A stretch of 7,293 bases of DNA from an uncultured Bacilli bacterium (GCA_949113215.1 CARZYU010000014.1:5657-12949); one strand, 5' to 3'; shown: positions 1 to 6,368, counted from the first letter of the stretch. Notes: generated by a model not told the origin, from the sequence alone. Numbers and translations are program-made.

Positions 1-398
1 GGTACAAGAGGAATGGTAACTCTTTCCGCATACAATACATCTAAATGATTTTCTACATTCGCTTTCAAACGATCCACTCTAAGAGTAAGATCCTTTTCCT
101 CTTCTTCTAAATCAAGCCCTGTTCTTTTCGCAAGAGAAGTTAAAGCATGAAGCATTTTCTTATCTTGTTTCTTATCTTGTTTAAAACGAAGTCCTCCTTC
201 ATCTAAAACAACTTGTTCATGACTTTCTTGATAACAATCTAAAATATCTTGGTAATCTCTTTTGATTGGTCCAAAATCAGGATCAAAAGAAATTCTCTCT
301 TCTAAACTATGTTTCTTTTTCTCATAATTTTCTTTGGCTTCTTGATAATTTTTACAATTTCTTGCTAATACATTTAAAATTTCTTTTTCTGCCACCAT
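1..398 (-). CDS. Charged protein of unknown function, C-terminus beyond the left edge
   Basis: An open reading frame runs without a stop from ATG at 398 to the window edge, giving 132 codons of the N-terminal part. I do not recognise the family. The visible part is soluble-looking, rich in Lys, Glu, Asp and Gln, with no signal peptide or membrane segment. Long stretches look helical and probably coiled coil, for example around residues 5-35 and 95-120. A Lys/Gln/Asp stretch (KQDKKQDKK) comes from a 12-bp tandem duplication. The start is supported by a purine-rich AAGGGA about 9 bases upstream and by a good promoter in the 57-bp gap to the preceding gene; a GTG one codon later is an alternative. 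The own promoter and the terminator before it suggest a separate transcription unit from the kinase operon. The frame and start are fairly sure; the function is unknown. Confidence 0.75.
   Translation of the reverse strand, partial: MVAEKEILNVLARNCKNYQEAKENYEKKKHSLEERISFDPDFGPIKRDYQDILDCYQESHEQVVLDEGGLRFKQDKKQDKKMLHALTSLAKRTGLDLEEEEKDLTLRVDRLKANVENHLDVLYAERVTIPLV
159..182. repeat. Perfect 12-bp tandem duplication inside the unknown gene
   Basis: The 12-mer CTTATCTTGTTT occurs twice head to tail at 159-170 and 171-182. It is in frame, so on the minus strand it duplicates four codons and yields KQDKKQDKK. It is probably a slippage product in a tolerant charged segment. Confidence 0.8.
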
Positions 399-426
399 TC
401 TATTCCATCCCTTTCAAGTGGCCTTT

Positions 427-455
427 ATTTTAACATAAAAATGAAAAAAAGTCAA
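427..455 (-). promoter_or_regulatory. Promoter for the unknown gene, overlapping a terminator
   Basis: On the minus strand a -35 box TTGACT (455-450) is separated by exactly 17 bp from a -10 box TAAAAT (432-427). A TG one base before the -10 (435-434) makes it an extended -10. Transcription should start near 420, leaving a leader of about 22 bases that carries the ribosome binding site. The -35 box starts immediately after the TAG stop (458-456) of the preceding gene and shares bases with the 3' arm of its terminator hairpin. Confidence 0.65.
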
Positions 456-466
456 CTAAATGACTT
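444..466 (-). terminator. Short intrinsic terminator after the HPt-receiver gene
   Basis: On the minus strand, AAGTCA (466-461) pairs with TGACTT (454-449) around a 6-base loop, and the T-run continues to 444. The stem has only 6 bp and the stop codon of the upstream gene lies in the loop, so the last codons form the 5' arm. The seven-base T-tract is convincing, but the short stem suggests incomplete termination. Confidence 0.55.
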
Positions 467-1244
467 CTTCCCCACGATGGATCGTTCGCTCGATCACTTC
501 TTTTACATTTTTCTCATTGAATGGCTTTGCTAATACATCGACCACATCGTACTGTCTTACAATATCGATGACCTCTTTGGTATAAGCGCCTGTAATGATG
601 GAAACAGGAACTTTCTCGAATAGGTTATTGTTTTTAAAATATTCTAAGACTCCAAATCCATTGACATTAGGCATGAAGATATCCAAAAGCATTGCTTTGA
701 TTTTACCTGGATCTTCTTTGATAATATTCAACGCTTGTTCTCCATCACTTGCTGCTACTACTTCATATTCGTTCGCAAAAATCTTCTCTACAAAACTGAT
801 GATAACAGCAGAATCATCGACAACTAAAATCTTTTTGTCTTTCGAAGTCACTGATTTTGGTGCTTCTACGATAGGAGTTGTTTCTCCTGTTTCTAAGTAC
901 TCATTGGCAATGGCTACTGCTTTATTTACTTCCATCATCAGATTATCAAAATCTTGATAAATAAAGTCACTATTCGAAGCCTTACTCTCCATTTCATGTT
1001 GATAAGCCTTTTCTCCAAGAACCATAAAGCCAAAGTATCGAGCATCACTCTTTAACGAATGAACAACAATGGCATAATTCGCCATATCTGCCACTTCTTT
1101 ATAATTCTTCAGTTGTGGAACTTTTTCTTTTACCCCATTTAGAAATTCAGGAAGTGTCTGATTGTATGTTTCCATATCCCCAAACAATTCTAAACTCTTA
1201 TCGACATCAACGCCATTTTGTTTTAAAAACTCTACTGTTTTCAT
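456..1244 (-). CDS. HPt-receiver fusion protein (phosphorelay intermediate and response regulator)
   Basis: This 262-residue protein joins two signalling domains. Residues about 1-118 form a histidine phosphotransfer (HPt) helical domain; the motif VHSLKSDARYFG places the phosphorylated histidine at H62. After a linker rich in Thr, Pro and Ser (about 119-135) comes a receiver domain (about 137-255) with the acidic pair D143/D144, phospho-acceptor D188 in LLDIFMP, T218 and K240 of the AKP motif, so every key residue is present. There is no DNA-binding, cyclase or other output domain; only a few residues follow the receiver. It lies directly behind the hybrid kinase gene and is probably cotranscribed with it. 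I infer the chain kinase His, kinase receiver Asp, this HPt His, then this receiver Asp or another protein. I chose ATG at 1244 because AGGTGA lies just upstream; an in-frame ATG at 1262 would add six residues but lacks a ribosome binding site. Confidence 0.88.
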   Translation of the reverse strand: MKTVEFLKQNGVDVDKSLELFGDMETYNQTLPEFLNGVKEKVPQLKNYKEVADMANYAIVVHSLKSDARYFGFMVLGEKAYQHEMESKASNSDFIYQDFDNLMMEVNKAVAIANEYLETGETTPIVEAPKSVTSKDKKILVVDDSAVIISFVEKIFANEYEVVAASDGEQALNIIKEDPGKIKAMLLDIFMPNVNGFGVLEYFKNNNLFEKVPVSIITGAYTKEVIDIVRQYDVVDVLAKPFNEKNVKEVIERTIHRGEEVI

Positions 1245-1248
1245 CCTA

Positions 1249-1254
1249 TCACCT
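1249..1254 (-). promoter_or_regulatory. Ribosome binding site that selects the start at 1244
   Basis: AGGTGA on the minus strand ends 4 bases before ATG 1244. The spacing is short, but the other candidate (ATG 1262) has no purine-rich site upstream, so this site decides the start call. Confidence 0.5.
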
Positions 1255-1260
1255 ATTTTC

Positions 1261-1268
1261 ATTATATC
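1261..1268 (-). promoter_or_regulatory. Possible extended -10 promoter between kinase and HPt-receiver genes
   Basis: TG-A-TATAAT (minus strand, 1268-1261... with the TG just upstream of the hexamer at 1266-1261) matches an extended -10 box. At 17 bp upstream (1289-1284) there is only a run of A, so no -35 box. If used, RNA would begin near 1254 and include ATG 1244 but not ATG 1262. In AT-rich DNA such a match can be chance. Confidence 0.3.
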
Positions 1269-1279
1269 ATAAGAAACGA

Positions 1280-3094
1280 CTATTTTTTTAAATAATGTTC
1301 TAAGACTCTGTCTAATTCTGTTCGATCAATTGGCTTCGCTAAGTAATCATCAAAGCCCTCGCTTAAGTATTTCTCTCTCATTCCTGAAATGGCATTTGCT
1401 GTTAACGCTACGACAGGAGTTTGGAACGCAGGATCTTGTTTCAACTGTTTTAAAGTCTCTCCTCCACTCATCTTAGGCATCATATCATCCATTAAGATCA
1501 GATCGTAACAATTTCCTTGTTTCCATTTTTCTATACATTCAAAACCACTTGAAACGGTATCAACTTCTAGAGAATATTTCTTTAAAAGCATGCTGGCAAC
1601 TTTTAGATTTAAAGCGTTGTCATCTACTACTAAAACTTTCTTTCCTGCAATATTTCCCACTTGTGGAATGACACCCGTTTTACTATCTTCTAAAATCACT
1701 CCCGCCATAATTTTTTGATCGATAGCAACCGTAAATTTAGACCCAAAGCCATAATCACTTTGAACCACAATACGACCGTTCATCAGTTCGACTAATTTCT
1801 TGGTAATGGCAAGACCAAGTCCTGTTCCCTCAATCGTAATATTCTCTTCCAAATCAAATCGTTCAAACTTCGTAAACAACTTATCGATCTTCTCTTTGGC
1901 AATTCCAATACCAGTATCTTCTACTGAAATAATCAACCGACAAATATCGTCTTTCTGCACAGAACTTACTTTTAGTTCAATATAGCCTTCTTTGGTGTAT
2001 TTTGCTGCATTCGTCAGTAAATTTAAAATAATCTGTTTTAAACGAACATAGTCACCATAAAGTACAGGAGGAATGGTCGGATCCATACTCGTTCTCAGTT
2101 CAATTGGTTTCTCTCCAATCCGTGACTTTGTCAAAATAACTAACTCATTAAATATTTTTTTAAAGCTATACTCTTTGTTGACAATTTCTAATTTATTGGC
2201 TTCAATCTTTGAAATATCAAGTATCCCATTGACAATTTCTAGTAAATTATCGGATGCTGCTAAAATATCTTTGACTTGTTCCTTCGCTTCATCGGAAAGA
2301 CTCTCATTGTCTCCCAAAGACTGACTGAATCCTACGATCGCATTTAATGGTGTTCGAATTTCATGCGACATATTCGATAAGAAATCTGTTTTTGCTGCAT
2401 TGGCCTTTTCGGCTTGCCCCTTTGCAATATTTAATTGCTCTATCATTTTAAGATCCGGATTTTCTATTGTAAAGTACATAACCAAAATAATAAAACCGAA
2501 TAACCAATTTACCAGTAAAACTTCTGGAAAACACTTTTGAATGATTCCTATAATGACCATTAAGATGACAAATAGAATCACCGGATAATAGCGTTTATTA
2601 AGTAAGTTGCGAAGATTCTGTAATAAGAAAATAATCATCATCGCCATCAAAGCAAAACAACACATATATAAAAATTCACAACTTGGCCCATAAGAATACA
2701 AATCTTGATATAAATAGATCGGTAAACAACAAATTACGATTGCTACGATAATCCATAAGATTCGATAAACCAAATAAAGTATTTTATATTTTTTCCTATA
2801 ATCAACGGAGCTTTCTTTGTGGGAAACAACAAATGCATACGTTCCGAAAAGAGCAATCCAAGAAAAAATACATACATTAAAACTTTTTAATATAATATGA
2901 AGAAGCAACTCATTTTCTAATTTAATTGCTAAGATAATAAGTAATTCTATCACAACGGATACAATACTGATAACAATTGATTTTTGAAAGATTCGATTTT
3001 CGGTATTATTGATTTTTTCTTTTCTAAAAAAGATAATAGCAATCACAATCGTGTATATCAAAGATGAAATAGAAAAATAAAGAGTACTATTCAT
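1280..3094 (-). CDS. Seven-membrane-segment hybrid histidine kinase
   Basis: A 604-residue membrane sensor kinase. The first 210 residues hold about seven hydrophobic segments (near 5-23, 38-58, 63-90, 106-128, 140-160, 169-187, 190-210) with no large extracellular domain, PAS or HAMP. A short helix leads into the DHp domain with SHEIRTPLN and phosphorylated H244. The ATPase domain shows an N-box (N358, N362), DTGIGI (393-398), an F-box (407-413) and GTGLGLAI (423-430). A C-terminal receiver (about 485-602) has D491/D492, phospho-acceptor D536, T565 and K587. All catalytic residues are intact. The kinase should autophosphorylate, pass phosphate to its own receiver, then to the HPt domain of the next gene. 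The sensor part is rich in Cys (75, 122, 123, 139, 145, 146, 188). TTG at 3103 is a possible start, but AGGGAG abuts it directly, whereas ATG 3094 lies 9 bases from that site. The signal sensed is unknown. Confidence 0.93.
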   Translation of the reverse strand: MNSTLYFSISSLIYTIVIAIIFFRKEKINNTENRIFQKSIVISIVSVVIELLIILAIKLENELLLHIILKSFNVCIFSWIALFGTYAFVVSHKESSVDYRKKYKILYLVYRILWIIVAIVICCLPIYLYQDLYSYGPSCEFLYMCCFALMAMMIIFLLQNLRNLLNKRYYPVILFVILMVIIGIIQKCFPEVLLVNWLFGFIILVMYFTIENPDLKMIEQLNIAKGQAEKANAAKTDFLSNMSHEIRTPLNAIVGFSQSLGDNESLSDEAKEQVKDILAASDNLLEIVNGILDISKIEANKLEIVNKEYSFKKIFNELVILTKSRIGEKPIELRTSMDPTIPPVLYGDYVRLKQIILNLLTNAAKYTKEGYIELKVSSVQKDDICRLIISVEDTGIGIAKEKIDKLFTKFERFDLEENITIEGTGLGLAITKKLVELMNGRIVVQSDYGFGSKFTVAIDQKIMAGVILEDSKTGVIPQVGNIAGKKVLVVDDNALNLKVASMLLKKYSLEVDTVSSGFECIEKWKQGNCYDLILMDDMMPKMSGGETLKQLKQDPAFQTPVVALTANAISGMREKYLSEGFDDYLAKPIDRTELDRVLEHYLKK

Positions 3095-3103
3095 ATTACT
3101 CAA

Positions 3104-3109
3104 CTCCCT
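3104..3109 (-). promoter_or_regulatory. Ribosome binding site that selects the kinase start at 3094
   Basis: AGGGAG on the minus strand lies 9 bases before ATG 3094 and zero bases before TTG 3103. The spacing rules out TTG as the main start, although the longer frame is open. Confidence 0.65.
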
Positions 3110-3120
3110 ATGATAAATTT

Positions 3121-3129
3121 ATTATAACA
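3121..3129 (-). promoter_or_regulatory. Extended -10 promoter for the phosphorelay operon
   Basis: TG-T-TATAAT (minus strand; hexamer 3126-3121, TG at 3129-3128 and adjoining bases) is a consensus extended -10 box. The hexamer 17 bp upstream (3149-3144, TTAGTT) is a poor -35 match, so the extended element probably does the work. RNA would start near 3114, leaving a leader of about 20 bases that holds only the ribosome binding site. The box directly follows the U-tract of the ligase-gene terminator, and its spacer is that U-tract. Confidence 0.55.
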
Positions 3130-3167
3130 AAAAAAAGACAATTAACTAAGCTTTTTTCGTTAATTGT
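3128..3167 (-). terminator. Intrinsic terminator of the obgE-ligase operon
   Basis: On the minus strand ACAATTAAC (3167-3159) pairs perfectly with GTTAATTGT (3146-3138) around a 12-base loop, followed by C and eight T (3136-3129). The 5' arm lies inside the final codons of the ligase gene and the TAG stop falls at the end of the loop. Six T also follow the hairpin on the plus strand (3167-3172), so it could work in both directions, though no convergent plus-strand gene is seen. Confidence 0.8.
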
Positions 3168-4966
3168 TTTTTCTGTTGAACATCATCGTTTCCCATCTTT
3201 TCTAATTTTTTAAAGTCATATTTGTTATTTGGCGTATATGGCATTTCTTCAAGAATTCTGAAATAAGATGGAACCTCATTATCCTTTAATTCTTCTACGC
3301 ATCTTTTATGTAATAAGGCGAATACTTCCTCATCAGATAACATTACCTCTGGTTTCAAAGTAACATATGCCATTGGAACTTGTTGTACTTTTTCATCCTC
3401 TACTGGAACGACAATACATTCTTTGACAATATTAACAGTCTGAATAGCCTTTTCGATTGTCATTGGAGATAGTTTAAATCCTTCGCGAATAATGGTTCTA
3501 GTAATTCTTCCTGAAAGATATAAGTAGCCATCTTCATCAACGTATCCTGCATCTCCCATATGTACCCACTCTTCATTTCCGTGTTTCTGTTTTACTCGTC
3601 TTGTTTCCTCTTCCCTATCAACATACTCTAAGAACATAGAATCCGATTTAATACAAACTTCTCCGATGGTATTGTAAGGAAGAGCTACTTGGTTTTCAAT
3701 ATCCCAAATCATAATGTCATCTTTATATTTTGGAATACCAACAGAACCAAATTTATTCGCACGTTGAGGATTAAATGTAGCCGCTCCTAATACTTCGTTA
3801 TTTCCATATCCATTGATAGGCGCCACACCTAACGAACGTTCAATTGATATTAATTCCTCTTCGGTAATTTTGTCTCCACCCGTAATCATACACTCTGGGG
3901 CTCTTTTTACTTTCTTTAACTTAGCAGCTACCTCTTCAGGATGCTCTCCAAAATAACGTTCTTGAAATGGCGCTGCAAAACAAACGTCAAAATTTCCTAA
4001 CATTTTGAAAACGGAATCTGGATCAAAGGTAGGAATAAATTCGATTTTCATTCCAAATGAGAGTGCTAAATACATAGAATCGATCAAACCATAAGCAACC
4101 CAAGGTGGTACAGGTGTTGTTAGAGTTTTTCCTTGATGAAGTGGAAGATCTGAAAAAGCAATCTTACGAACAAAAGATAAAACAGAATAGTCTGTATGAA
4201 TAATAGATTTTGCCATTCCAGTTGTACCACTTGATTGAACGATCAAAGATGGTCTATCTTTGTTGAAGGATACTGGTGTTATCAAAGGATCATTTGCATG
4301 AAGCTTACATAGTTTTTTAAAATTCTCAAAGCGATCTTGATTTGATAGCTTTACTGTCTCTTCCTTAGCAGGAACTCCATTCTTTAAAACAAATTTTAAT
4401 TTTTGTCCAACGGATAGACTATCACTTGCCGAAATCGTTAAAACTTTTTTCACATCTGTTTCCCTCAAGATAGAATCTATACTAGGAGATAACTTATCCC
4501 AAGCAACCATCAATTTGCAATTATTTTCACATAAATAGTGAATTAAGTTCTTTCCACTAGCTCTCACATCGATCCATTTTGAAGTCGCTCCTAGTAAATT
4601 AATTGCAGCTAAATTAATTGCAGCTGCAGGACCATTAATAATAGCAATGGGAACAGTGTCACCTTCTTTTACACCCAAACTTTTGAAAGTTTTAGCGGCC
4701 GCCTCTACTTGTTTTTGAAAATCTTTATATGTCCAATTGAACATTCCTAAATATCCTAAAGCATTAGAACCCATATTATCTCTATTCAAATCAAATAGTG
4801 ATTGATACATAGTTTTATGAGGATCAATTTCACGAATAGGATGCTTTGCATAATACTTTTGATATGGTTTATCAAGAAAAGAAAAACCAGTCATTCCCTT
4901 TTCCCTATAATATCTTTCTTGTTCCTCTGTTAATTTACTTAATGGAATATTTAAATTTTTTATCAT
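3146..4966 (-). CDS. AMP-forming acyl-CoA synthetase-like ligase (ANL superfamily)
   Basis: A 606-residue soluble enzyme of the family that activates a carboxylic acid with ATP to an acyl-adenylate and then normally transfers it to CoA. Family motifs are visible: the phosphate-binding loop SSGTTG with K253 (245-253; MAK replaces the usual PK), NGYGNNE (385-391; Asn where YGxTE has Thr, Glu391 kept), G471-D472 that bind the ribose, R487 in the hinge region, and YTPNNKYD with the catalytic lysine K582. The large N-terminal domain spans about 55-450 and the mobile C-terminal domain about 490-588. The length fits a full enzyme. It follows obgE by 16 bases with its own AGGAGG site, so it is probably cotranscribed. 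No acyl carrier protein, thioesterase or lipid gene is nearby, so the substrate (fatty acid, aromatic acid, or an amino acid for a carrier) cannot be set. The ligase family is sure; the exact reaction is not. Confidence 0.88.
   Translation of the reverse strand: MIKNLNIPLSKLTEEQERYYREKGMTGFSFLDKPYQKYYAKHPIREIDPHKTMYQSLFDLNRDNMGSNALGYLGMFNWTYKDFQKQVEAAAKTFKSLGVKEGDTVPIAIINGPAAAINLAAINLLGATSKWIDVRASGKNLIHYLCENNCKLMVAWDKLSPSIDSILRETDVKKVLTISASDSLSVGQKLKFVLKNGVPAKEETVKLSNQDRFENFKKLCKLHANDPLITPVSFNKDRPSLIVQSSGTTGMAKSIIHTDYSVLSFVRKIAFSDLPLHQGKTLTTPVPPWVAYGLIDSMYLALSFGMKIEFIPTFDPDSVFKMLGNFDVCFAAPFQERYFGEHPEEVAAKLKKVKRAPECMITGGDKITEEELISIERSLGVAPINGYGNNEVLGAATFNPQRANKFGSVGIPKYKDDIMIWDIENQVALPYNTIGEVCIKSDSMFLEYVDREEETRRVKQKHGNEEWVHMGDAGYVDEDGYLYLSGRITRTIIREGFKLSPMTIEKAIQTVNIVKECIVVPVEDEKVQQVPMAYVTLKPEVMLSDEEVFALLHKRCVEELKDNEVPSYFRILEEMPYTPNNKYDFKKLEKMGNDDVQQKKQLTKKA
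4595..4624. repeat. Perfect 15-bp tandem repeat inside the ligase gene
   Basis: TAAATTAATTGCAGC occurs twice head to tail (4595-4609 and 4610-4624). It is in frame and encodes AAINL twice (around residues 115-124) in a hydrophobic helix of the N-terminal domain. From memory of related ligases this helix has the same length, so the repeat does not obviously lengthen the protein. Confidence 0.8.
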
Positions 4967-4982
4967 AACTTCCTCCTACATG

Positions 4983-6254
4983 TTAATCCTTAAATTCAAA
5001 ATAGAAATCTAGGATTCTTACTTTATCGCCTTCTTGGCACCCCATCTCTCTTAATTTATCATCAATTCCCATTTTACGCAATTTCTTAGCAAAGCGAAGA
5101 GCTCCTTCTTCTTGGGAAAACTTTGTCATTTTAAATAATTTTTCGATTTTCTCACCACGAATCACCCAATCATTATCTTCTCGTTCAATGATATAAGGTT
5201 GCTCCTTTTGAAATTTGTAGAGTACATGACTTTCAAATTGTTCTTCTTCGAACAGTGGAGTATCAGGGATTTCTGCTAATACTTTCGCAAGAGCATCGAT
5301 GACCGGTTGTAATCCTTGATTGGTAGCAGCGCTCACTTCAAAGATCGGATCTGTCACTTTTTTCTTAAATGCTTCTAAGTGTTCTTTCGATCCTTCTATA
5401 TCCATTTTATTGGCAACGATCAATTGTGGCTTCTTAAGAAGTTTTTCGCTGAATGATGCTAACTCTTTGTTGATCAAGACATAATCTTCATAAGGATCTC
5501 TTCCTTCACTACCACTCATATCAAGAACATGAAGGATCACTTTCGTTCGTTCGATGTGTTTTAAGAACCTATCTCCTAATCCTTCTCCTTTGCTCGCTCC
5601 CTCGATGAGTCCTGGAAGATCGGCCATGACAAAGCTACTTCCATTGGTTGCTTTTACAACACCAAGATTAGGACTTAATGTGGTAAAATGATAGGCGGCA
5701 ATTTTTGGCTTTGCTCTACTTACCATCGAAATAATGGTACTTTTTCCAACACTTGGAAGTCCCACTAATCCCACATCAGCTAACATCTTTAATTCGATCT
5801 TTAATTCTTTTTCTTCTCCAGGTTCTCCATTTTCCGAAAATTCGGGAGCCGTATTGGAATGCGTCTTAAAGAAAGCATTTCCTCTTCCTCCTCTTCCACC
5901 TTTGGCAACGACAACCGAGTCGTTCTTTCCTTTCAAATCTCCCAAAATGAAGTTGGTATCCAAATCAGTAATGACCGTTCCTTGTGGTACTTTTACGATA
6001 ACGGCTTCGCTGGAAGCACCATGTTGATTCTTCCCTCTACCATTTTCTCCTTTTTTTCCTTTGATCTGTTTTTGATAACGTAAATCAAGTAAGGTGTGTA
6101 GTCCCTCATCGACTTCAAAAATGATATCCGATCCATTTCCACCATTCCCACCATTGGGTCCCCCTAGAGGAACATACTTTTCTCTGCGAAACGAAGTACA
6201 GCCATCTCCCCCACTTCCAGCAATGACTTTTAACGTTACTTCATCGACAAACAT
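4983..6254 (-). CDS. obgE: GTPase ObgE/CgtA, 50S ribosome assembly factor
   Basis: A 423-residue essential-type GTPase that acts in late assembly of the large ribosomal subunit and in growth and stress control. The N-terminal glycine-rich Obg fold (about 1-155) contains FRREKYVPLGGPNGG and KGGRGGRGN. The G domain follows: G1 GLPSVGKST (165-173), switch FTTLSPN (near 190), G3 DLPG (212-215), G4 NKMD (282-285) and G5 SAA (308-310). The C-terminal OCT domain (about 335-420) is present, with KLFKMTKFSQEE and an acidic end, as in Bacillus-type Obg. I place the start at ATG 6254 because the family begins MFVDEV and AAGGTG lies 6 bases upstream; GTG 6263 or ATG 6260 would add two or three residues. 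It has its own promoter and probably heads a two-gene operon with the ligase. Identification is certain. Confidence 0.98.
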   Translation of the reverse strand: MFVDEVTLKVIAGSGGDGCTSFRREKYVPLGGPNGGNGGNGSDIIFEVDEGLHTLLDLRYQKQIKGKKGENGRGKNQHGASSEAVIVKVPQGTVITDLDTNFILGDLKGKNDSVVVAKGGRGGRGNAFFKTHSNTAPEFSENGEPGEEKELKIELKMLADVGLVGLPSVGKSTIISMVSRAKPKIAAYHFTTLSPNLGVVKATNGSSFVMADLPGLIEGASKGEGLGDRFLKHIERTKVILHVLDMSGSEGRDPYEDYVLINKELASFSEKLLKKPQLIVANKMDIEGSKEHLEAFKKKVTDPIFEVSAATNQGLQPVIDALAKVLAEIPDTPLFEEEQFESHVLYKFQKEQPYIIEREDNDWVIRGEKIEKLFKMTKFSQEEGALRFAKKLRKMGIDDKLREMGCQEGDKVRILDFYFEFKD

Positions 6255-6260
6255 CTTCAT

Positions 6261-6266
6261 CACCTT
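6261..6266 (-). promoter_or_regulatory. Ribosome binding site that selects the obgE start at 6254
   Basis: AAGGTG on the minus strand ends 6 bases before ATG 6254. Its last three bases are the GTG that would be the alternative start at 6263, so both cannot serve at once. The family N-terminus MFVDEV agrees with 6254. Confidence 0.55.
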
Positions 6267-6297
6267 CTTCTCTTTTTATTTTACCCCAGTTTAAAAG

Positions 6298-6328
6298 GAT
6301 TGTCATGGGTTTTCGAAAGATTGTCATG
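6298..6328. repeat. Two 10-bp direct repeats at the obgE transcription start
   Basis: GATTGTCATG (plus strand) occurs at 6298-6307 and again at 6319-6328, identical and 21 bp apart, about two helical turns. Between them lies the palindrome TTTCGAAA (6311-6318). The right copy sits 1 bp downstream of the -10 box and covers the expected start point; the left copy is in the leader. This could be an operator for a dimeric regulator, or an RNA element, or chance. Confidence 0.6.
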
Positions 6329-6329
6329 T

Positions 6330-6358
6330 ATTATACTATTCTTGATACCATTTCTCAA
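6330..6358 (-). promoter_or_regulatory. Housekeeping-type promoter of obgE
   Basis: TTGAGA (6358-6353) and TATAAT (6335-6330) on the minus strand are separated by exactly 17 bp, a near-consensus sigma-A type promoter. The start point should be near 6323, giving a leader of about 70 bases before ATG 6254. It lies just downstream of the NUDIX gene terminator, as expected for a new transcription unit. Confidence 0.8.
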
Positions 6359-6368
6359 TCATTCCACT

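Noticed and set aside
399..455. Small RNA or riboswitch in the gap before the unknown gene
   Set aside because: The 57 bases are fully explained by the terminator, promoter and ribosome binding site; no other structure is visible.
595..957. Plus-strand open frame opposite the HPt-receiver gene
   Set aside because: It lies wholly antisense to a gene with firm domain evidence, has no ribosome binding site I can see, and its composition is that of a shadow frame. The same holds for plus-strand frames at 1800-1985, 2073-2324, 5734-6027, 5859-6083, 6094-6294 and 6838-7104.
456..3148. Reassignment of TAG to an amino acid
   Set aside because: TAG codons fall where homologous domains end and inside terminator hairpins, so they are true stops.
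3146..4966. D-alanine-carrier ligase (DltA) or peptide-synthetase adenylation domain
   Set aside because: The protein is longer than DltA, has no neighbouring carrier protein or dlt genes, and no carrier domain is fused. A general acyl-CoA synthetase-like call is safer.
6241..6306. Upstream open frame in the obgE leader, 21 codons from ATG 6306, overlapping the obgE start; the other repeat copy gives an in-frame ATG at 6327
   Set aside because: The frame arises from ATG in the direct repeats. ATG 6327 probably precedes the transcript start, and ATG 6306 has no ribosome binding site. Translational control remains possible but unsupported.
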